Source: Thermoplasmatales archaeon UBA509 (GTDB taxonomy: Archaea; Thermoplasmatota; Thermoplasmata; Thermoplasmatales; Thermoplasmataceae). Taken from it: DNA of 11,367 bases. Position 1 is the stretch's first letter, and every line of letters begins with the position of its first letter. A program made the translations under genes and the position numbers. The notes below the pieces were generated by a model. It saw only the letters and a list, made by a program, of their open reading frames with translations, did no database searches and was not told the origin of the DNA. The stretch covers positions 1 to 11,367 of the forward strand of contig DAJC01000032.1 of assembly GCA_002498845.1 (NCBI GenBank), read 5' to 3'. Of this stretch, positions 7,540-11,367 are shown one piece after another.

Positions 7540-7565
7540 ATATTGTTCATACGGAATGACAATAT
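7540..7565. promoter_or_regulatory. Inverted-repeat operator on the AbiE promoter
   Basis: The left arm ATATTGTTCAT (7540-7550) and right arm ATGACAATAT (7556-7565) match over ten bases with one unpaired T (7546), around a five-base centre. The right arm overlaps the TATA box and the left arm reaches the expected transcription start. This is the position expected for autorepression by the AbiEi winged-helix domain. A second, weaker pair (TCGTTA 7515-7520, TAACGA 7535-7540) lies across the start codon. Confidence 0.55.
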
Positions 7566-7568
7566 AAA
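7561..7568 (-). promoter_or_regulatory. TATA box of the AbiE operon
   Basis: The minus strand reads TTTATATT, close to the archaeal consensus, about 40 bases ahead of the AbiEi ATG. It predicts transcription start near 7540. It is partly covered by the inverted-repeat operator. Confidence 0.6.
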
Positions 7569-7651
7569 CTTTGCAAATTTCCAGTTGTTTTTCAATTCCT
7601 GAGGTTACTGTGCATGATTTCGAATTGGTAATTGTAAGAGGATGCAACCTG

Positions 7652-7681
7652 AATAAAAGAAAAATGAAACAAATCAAAAAA
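7652..7681 (-). terminator. T-rich terminator after the tandem secreted-protein genes
   Basis: On the minus strand this stretch holds a run of six Ts, then TTTGTTTCATTTTTCTTTTATTC, with no strong stem. Archaeal RNA polymerase terminates at such T tracts. It lies 18-47 bases beyond the stop of the downstream secreted-protein gene and ahead of the AbiE promoter, so it separates the two units. Confidence 0.5.
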
Positions 7682-7698
7682 TGAATTCTGATAAATAT

Positions 7699-8478
7699 TT
7701 ATGACACTGAACTGACTGAAACAACAATCGGGATACTGATGCTTGAACCTGCATAGTTATTGCTGGCATCAGTTGAGAGTCCTATGTAGAATGAATAAGT
7801 GGCAGAACCACCGTTTCCAAGAGGTATGTTGAAATTCGAGAACAACGATCCAAGTGCGTATGCGTAGCCCGTCTCAGCTGGAGAAGAAATACCAGTGGAC
7901 AGGCCACTTTCTGTAGTTGCGGCCAAATAGTCGCCTGCAGCTGAAAGTCCACTGATCCCTGACAGAGGATTAGCAGTGAATACATCATCTGAATTGAGGG
8001 AACCTGTTACATTGCTGAGATTAACGTTTACACCGGTCAATGTCAAAGCATTCAGTCCAGTTGTGCTGATCACTGGATCTGCGAATTCAATTCCAAGTGG
8101 GCCTTTGTCCTCAAGCACAAGATTGATCTGTACCCAGTCGCCTGGTGAAAGCTGGCTCACATTCACCCAATAAACAACGTTCTGTGCCCCAGACGATTCA
8201 CTGGGAACTGTTGCCAGATTGGTCTCTTTATTGACGGGATAAACCTTGCTGTCATTCAAATAAGCTGTATTCGTGTTGCTTCCAAATCCGCCTGTGACTT
8301 TTACGCTAGTGTACTTTGAATATCCGGAATACAGTGTTGCATATTCATTTACAAAGATATGTCCAGCGGTTGCTGTTACATTTGTTGTTACGTCTCCACT
8401 GAAGGTCGAGAATGCCAGTGCACCTCCCATGACAACCAGTACAGGCATCATTACTAGAGCAAACAACTTTCTATTCAT
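7699..8478 (-). CDS. Secreted TasA/camelysin-like (archaeal bundling pilin-like) protein, second of pair
   Basis: This 259-residue exported protein begins with Lys and a hydrophobic segment (LFALVMMPVLVVMGGALA, 5-22) followed by FSTFSGDVTTNVTA. This resembles SipW-type signal peptides, with cleavage probably after Ala22. The mature part is rich in Ser, Thr, Asn and Gly and in beta strands, almost without Cys. It has the QLSPGD turn (109-114) and a C-terminal ASNNYAGSSISI stretch (238-249), which recall the PGD and agN-x-Y-x-G motifs of TasA, camelysin and the archaeal bundling pilin AbpA. The first 40 residues, the PGD region and the last 40 residues match its upstream neighbour, so the two are paralogues. 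ATG at 8478 has the SD site AGGAG at 8486-8490. The fibre role is an inference from motifs; any other secreted beta-sandwich protein remains possible. Confidence 0.7.
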   Translation of the reverse strand: MNRKLFALVMMPVLVVMGGALAFSTFSGDVTTNVTATAGHIFVNEYATLYSGYSKYTSVKVTGGFGSNTNTAYLNDSKVYPVNKETNLATVPSESSGAQNVVYWVNVSQLSPGDWVQINLVLEDKGPLGIEFADPVISTTGLNALTLTGVNVNLSNVTGSLNSDDVFTANPLSGISGLSAAGDYLAATTESGLSTGISSPAETGYAYALGSLFSNFNIPLGNGGSATYSFYIGLSTDASNNYAGSSISIPIVVSVSSVS

Positions 8479-8490
8479 TTAAATACTCCT

Positions 8491-8517
8491 GAGGACAGAC
8501 CTTTTGGATCTGCCCTC
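8491..8517 (-). promoter_or_regulatory. Intercistronic RNA hairpin ahead of the second secreted-protein gene
   Basis: In the minus-strand transcript GAGGGCAGA (8517-8509) pairs with UCUGUCCUC (8499-8491) over nine pairs around a nine-base loop. The one mismatch in DNA becomes a G-U pair in this RNA only. The stem ends right beside the AGGAG ribosome site of the downstream gene. No T run follows, so it is more likely a stability, processing or translation-control element than a terminator. Confidence 0.5.
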
Positions 8518-8543
8518 AATTCGCTAAAGATTTTCTAATTCAC

Positions 8544-9218
8544 TTATGCAGCAGATGTCACACTTGCAGTCAGTGTAAGAGTTCCCGAGGTTTGTCCTAC
8601 ATAGTTGTTGCCGGCATTACTTGTCAGTCCTACATAAAACCAGAAGACTGCAGTTCCACCAGGTGCAAGAATGCCAGATGGTTCATAGGTTGAGCTCGTT
8701 GTATACGCATTACCAGGATAAATGGCATATTCCGATAGTCCACCATAGGCAAAGCCTGCATCCCCCGATGTTGTTGCAACAACTCCATTGGTGCTTGAGA
8801 ACGTTGCTGGTACCCAAAGCGATCCTACACCAGAGAAAGACATTGCACCAAGATTCACTGCAGATGTACCTGTGTTGTTGATGGCAAATATCAGTGAGAC
8901 GAAATCACCAGGGGCAAGATTATTGACACTGACTGAGAAAGTTGCTTCGCTAGATCCGCTCACGGCTGAGATGGTACCTAGTTGTTCAAGCGGTGCAACA
9001 CCAGCAGTAGTCATTCCTACGCCATTAGCACCAGTTATTGTTACTACGGTATTTGTTGCATTGTATAGGGCAACATTTCCTGCTTCCGATAAGCTGAAGG
9101 TTGCAGACGAGGCTGTTACATCTGTGGTCACTGTGCCTGTAAAGGCTGAGAAAGCGAGGGCCCCGCTCATCACAACTAATACTGGCACAAGCGCCATTAC
9201 TAACAATTTCTTGTTCAT
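8544..9218 (-). CDS. Secreted TasA/camelysin-like (archaeal bundling pilin-like) protein, first of pair
   Basis: This protein has 224 residues from ATG 9218. That start is preferred to the in-frame ATG at 9272 because GGTGA (9226-9230) sits seven bases upstream, the 18 extra residues are not signal-like, and MNKKLLVMALVPVLVVM aligns with the start of the downstream paralogue. The signal segment (4-22) is followed by FSAFTGTVTTDVTA. The mature chain is Thr/Ser/Gly/Ala-rich beta structure, with no Cys and very few charges. It carries NNLAPGDFVSLIFAINNTGTS (99-119), close in pattern to the NL-x-PGD ... x-NNG-S segment of TasA. It also carries NAGNNYVGQTSGTLTL (201-216), like the family's C-terminal agN-x-Y-x-G motif. 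It is probably a cell-surface or extracellular polymer subunit, with the paralogue as partner, cap or alternative subunit. No SipW-like peptidase gene is in the window. Confidence 0.7.
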   Translation of the reverse strand: MNKKLLVMALVPVLVVMSGALAFSAFTGTVTTDVTASSATFSLSEAGNVALYNATNTVVTITGANGVGMTTAGVAPLEQLGTISAVSGSSEATFSVSVNNLAPGDFVSLIFAINNTGTSAVNLGAMSFSGVGSLWVPATFSSTNGVVATTSGDAGFAYGGLSEYAIYPGNAYTTSSTYEPSGILAPGGTAVFWFYVGLTSNAGNNYVGQTSGTLTLTASVTSAA

Positions 9219-9247
9219 TTTGTTTTCACCAAAATTGTATGAGTTGT

Positions 9248-9258
9248 GCCATATATGA
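9248..9258 (-). promoter_or_regulatory. Candidate TATA element for the tandem secreted-protein operon
   Basis: The minus strand holds TCATATATGG about 35 bases ahead of the ATG at 9218. Start of transcription would fall near the ribosome site. A second A/T-rich element at about 9270-9283 would give a longer leader; I cannot decide between them. Confidence 0.35.
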
Positions 9259-9590
9259 GATAAGTGAAACAAAATTATGTAGGGAAAATATGTACAAAAG
9301 ATACAGAAAGGAATTAAGAATAGCTTACACCGAACTTATATTGCACCAGACGTTAGTCATAAACTGTTTGTTGAAAAGAGGTTATGGTGCCAGCAGTGAG
9401 CTACTATTATTACTACTTTATTCGTATTATGGAAATGCCGTTAAGCGCATATGACGTTATCATTCGGAAAGGTTATGTATTGAATTAATAGTTTATAGGC
9501 CCTTATCGTGGAAGGATCAGCGGTATTCAAGATCATCTCATAGGAAAAATCGCAATGTTGTTTACCAGGTTGCCATAGGCTTACATAAAA

Positions 9591-9607
9591 TGAGCAAAAA
9601 AAGCTCA
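9591..9607 (-). terminator. Possible terminator: TGAGC stem around a seven-T loop
   Basis: On the minus strand TGAGC-TTTTTTT-GCTCA gives a five-base stem with a T7 loop. A T7 tract can stop archaeal RNA polymerase. It lies about 200 bases beyond the end of the pRiA4b-domain gene, so its link to that transcript is uncertain. Confidence 0.25.
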
Positions 9608-9809
9608 AATATTCAGAGATGAGACGAATTGCAAATGGATCATAAAGATGGGAACAATGAAAAGAACATACCCATATGTGATAGTAAATTTAAGCCCGAT
9701 AAATTACTTGAAAAGGATGGAAGGAGATGAGATAAAACCTTTGGATGTCTTTTGATGGGTGCATCGTCGATGAAGCAGGGACTTCTGACACTTTATTGTG
9801 AAGAGGGAG

Positions 9810-11198
9810 TCAGCTTTCCATATTTTTATAGTTCCTAACTGCTTCATCCGCAGATTGCAGATCAAATTCCTCCGGATCATATTCACCAAGCCATTCCATT
9901 ATGGATTCATGCTCCGGATCGTCAGGATCTGAAACTACTTTCAACATATTCTGATATCCATATGCACCGCCACAATCTTCTGGCGGGCCCTTTCTCTTTC
10001 CTCCGATGCACGATGGCAAACTCATGCTCTGATCGTAAGGAAGAACTTTCTGGACCAGTATACTGTGCTCCCAGTTATCGCCATAATCGTATGTGTAGGA
10101 GAATTTCGAACCCTCTCTTAACCCCAGTTGCGCCAGTTTTGTCTGCCTGGAATCAATGTCATCAGGAAACTCATCATCCATCTGTTCTGGATCTGCATAA
10201 CGCTCACTTCCGATGTTAAATTCGTAAAGATGATAATTATACCACCCGAATGAAGCCTGAATGATTAGATGCAGGTCGTGAAGTGCTGTTGACGATCCTA
10301 CAAGCAGCTTCCTCCATATTGGAGGAGAAATGCCTTTGATTGCAACACGAAGCTGGTAAACATCACTGATCTCTGACCTTGAATGCGTTCTTCGACTTCC
10401 TTTGCCATTCGATCTCTCATTGTTGGGAACAGGCTTTTCCATGTCCCTCTGCTTCCCTTTAGATTTCATCAGAGCTCCCTCCAGAATCTCTGTAACATCT
10501 GTTTTTTTAAGAACGTGATAAAAAAGGTCCCTTCTAAACTGATTCGAAAACTTAACGTAAATCTTCTCCCCAACAAGTGACAGGGTACATAGTGTTGTAG
10601 TTATTTTAACAGGCTGATATATTCTGCTATCATAAAATTGTATTTCGATGGGATTTCTGTCCATGCCGTCAACTGATTGTGTTACTGTTATGTCCATTCC
10701 CATGAACCTGAGCCTGAAATCGCTTTCTTCAAGATGCTTCAGAAATGCCATGAGCCGCATGATAACTAAGAAATCATTCAGCTTCACGGAAAACGGGCGT
10801 GATGAAAGTGTATTCACAACGGGTTTTCCGCCATGAAGTGGATTTTTCTCAACTGGAATTTTCAAGTTGCGCAGGAATTCGATCCGCTTTTCAAGAGTTT
10901 TGTTGGTGTTAAGCAGATACTCATTCATGATCCTCTGTAGAGTTGTAGCAGTGAAGAAGTCTGTATCCACTTCAACAACTTTATTGTATCTTTTTTCTTT
11001 GTTATTTCTTATGAATTCAACAATGGGCGCCGGCAGTGAGCCGCTTAACTCGGCAGGTGTCAGCCCTTCCTTGTTGACCGGAACTAGAAAATTGAAGTAT
11101 CGCACTGCCTCATTCATAGCTCCTTCTATATCGTGAGTAATATCATACTCCTTATCAGGCATCAATATCTGAAAATCCACGCCCCTGATATGCGCCAT
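9810..11198 (-). CDS. Plasmid pRiA4b ORF-3-like domain protein with an unrecognised N-terminal region
   Basis: This 462-residue soluble protein has two parts. Residues about 278-455 are a pRiA4b ORF-3 domain (PF07929): VYQLRVAIKGISPPIWRKLLV, LHDLHLIIQASFGWYNYHLYEF, FSYTYDYGDNWEHSI, then a conserved PSCIGGKRKGPPEDCGGAYGY with Cys397 and Cys409, and DPEEFDL. The family is common in bacteria, archaea and plasmids, sometimes near mobile elements, and its function is not known. Residues 1-250 match no family I recognise; they contain alternating helices and strands (for example EIQFYDSRIYQPVKITTTL). A charged linker rich in Lys, Arg, Asn and Ser (245-275) joins the two. ATG at 11198 has the SD site GAGGT at 11206-11210, seven bases upstream. 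It stands alone behind its own promoter. No membrane segment or signal is visible. Confidence 0.9.
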   Translation of the reverse strand: MAHIRGVDFQILMPDKEYDITHDIEGAMNEAVRYFNFLVPVNKEGLTPAELSGSLPAPIVEFIRNNKEKRYNKVVEVDTDFFTATTLQRIMNEYLLNTNKTLEKRIEFLRNLKIPVEKNPLHGGKPVVNTLSSRPFSVKLNDFLVIMRLMAFLKHLEESDFRLRFMGMDITVTQSVDGMDRNPIEIQFYDSRIYQPVKITTTLCTLSLVGEKIYVKFSNQFRRDLFYHVLKKTDVTEILEGALMKSKGKQRDMEKPVPNNERSNGKGSRRTHSRSEISDVYQLRVAIKGISPPIWRKLLVGSSTALHDLHLIIQASFGWYNYHLYEFNIGSERYADPEQMDDEFPDDIDSRQTKLAQLGLREGSKFSYTYDYGDNWEHSILVQKVLPYDQSMSLPSCIGGKRKGPPEDCGGAYGYQNMLKVVSDPDDPEHESIMEWLGEYDPEEFDLQSADEAVRNYKNMES

Positions 11199-11233
11199 AT
11201 CTATAACCTCAAATGTCCTCAGATGTTTGCGGG

Positions 11234-11241
11234 TATATTAA
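11234..11241 (-). promoter_or_regulatory. TATA box of the pRiA4b-domain gene
   Basis: The minus strand reads TTAATATA, preceded by purine-rich GAAA in the usual BRE position, about 36 bases ahead of the ATG. It predicts a start near 11212 and a leader of about 14 bases that contains GAGGT. Confidence 0.55.
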
Positions 11242-11268
11242 TTTCACTGAATAGACCCGGAGTCGTTT

Positions 11269-11281
11269 AGCAGCCGCTGCT
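11269..11281. repeat. Perfect 13-base dyad AGCAGC-C-GCTGCT
   Basis: Six-base arms surround a single C, about 28 bases upstream of the TATA box of the pRiA4b-domain gene and about 58 bases from a second TATA-like element near the right edge. The place suits a regulator site shared by divergent promoters, but no regulator is known and a 13-base dyad could arise by chance. Confidence 0.3.
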
Positions 11282-11338
11282 GTGGAAGCAAGCTAAGAAC
11301 TTTGTTTTTCACATTCAAAGCCACGTTCGGCCATAGAC

Positions 11339-11348
11339 TTTTTATAAA
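11339..11348 (+). promoter_or_regulatory. TATA-like element at the right edge, probably for a rightward gene
   Basis: TTTTTATAAA fits the archaeal TATA consensus. A start about 25 bases on would fall at or just beyond the window end. The element also reads acceptably on the other strand, where it would give the pRiA4b-domain gene a leader of about 115 bases, so the direction is not certain. Confidence 0.35.
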
Positions 11349-11367
11349 CAATCCTGTTTCCAATATT

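Larger units (their letters stand above)
9219..9809. other. Long intergenic region without a convincing gene
   Basis: About 590 A/T-rich bases lie here. The right end is the 3' flank of the pRiA4b-domain gene and the left end holds the promoter of the secreted-protein pair. Short frames exist but look like chance: a 71-codon low-complexity frame over the promoter, and a 31-codon hydrophilic frame (9635-9730, plus) with no ribosome site. I see no tRNA, CRISPR or transposon remnant. Confidence 0.6.

Noticed and set aside
8788..9258. A 156-codon plus-strand frame
   Set aside because: It lies opposite the first secreted-protein gene and arises from that gene's low-complexity Thr/Ala/Ser codons. 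It has no promoter or ribosome site.
9219..9272. The upstream ATG at 9272 as the start of the first secreted protein
   Set aside because: It would add 18 residues ahead of a signal peptide that already begins correctly at 9218, where GGTGA is well placed. The paralogue also aligns from that Met.
9239..9454. A 71-codon plus-strand frame with a Leu/Tyr-rich end
   Set aside because: It covers the promoter of the divergent secreted-protein pair, has no ribosome site, and its run of Leu/Tyr codons reflects simple TTA/TAT sequence.
9495..9535. A tRNA-like T-loop pattern (GGTATTCAAGATC)
   Set aside because: The TTC motif is off by a base from the consensus and no acceptor, D or anticodon stems can be built around it.
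9635..9730. A 31-codon hydrophilic plus-strand frame (MDHKDGNNEK...)
   Set aside because: The composition is plausible, but it has no ribosome site or TATA box and is too short to support without conservation.
9704..9889. A 61-codon minus-strand frame
   Set aside because: It starts inside the end of the pRiA4b-domain gene in another frame and has no start signals.
1..11367. CRISPR arrays, insertion sequences, rRNA or tRNA genes
   Set aside because: No regularly spaced repeats, transposase frames with terminal repeats, or conserved RNA blocks were seen on either strand.

Overview
The window reads as archaeal chromosome. Genes have GGTGA or GAGGT Shine-Dalgarno (SD) sites, several have an A/T-rich TATA element about 25-40 bases ahead of the start, and the proteins include an XPB-type helicase. 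The mix of archaeal promoters, a short compact layout and secreted Ser/Thr/Gly-rich proteins would suit an acidophilic Thermoplasmatales-like euryarchaeon, but no gene here fixes the taxon, so this is a guess. All confidently called genes lie on the minus strand; the only plus-strand candidate is a partial frame at the left edge.

Layout from the left: (1) the end of an unrecognised plus-strand frame (to 299); (2) an NAD(P)-dependent aldehyde dehydrogenase (403-1893) with its own promoter; (3) a helicase module read from 6109 down to 2015, made of an XPB-like superfamily 2 helicase followed by a 724-residue partner related to the protein that sits beside XPB in mycobacteria; (4) an AbiE-type (type IV) toxin-antitoxin locus (7524 down to 6196) with an ATGA gene overlap and a strong dyad on its promoter; (5) two tandem secreted paralogues (9218 down to 7699) that look like TasA/camelysin or archaeal bundling-pilus subunits; (6) about 590 bases with no convincing gene; (7) a two-part protein (11198 down to 9810) ending in a plasmid pRiA4b ORF-3 domain; (8) a promoter/dyad region running off the right edge.

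Three points stand out. First, the helicase carries at its N-terminus, and the partner at its C-terminus, what looks like the same roughly 100-residue domain. This resembles the pseudo-symmetric XPB/p52 contact of eukaryotic TFIIH and suggests that the two proteins form a complex. Second, the AbiE locus has two independent lesions: the antitoxin is split by a 7-base C tract, and the toxin has Val in place of the first catalytic Asp of its DxD motif. Such a pair is what one expects if the toxin died and the antitoxin then decayed, unless the tract is a frameshifting or phase-variation site. Third, the tandem secreted proteins are candidates for an archaeal TasA-like fibre, with an RNA hairpin directly ahead of the second gene's ribosome site.
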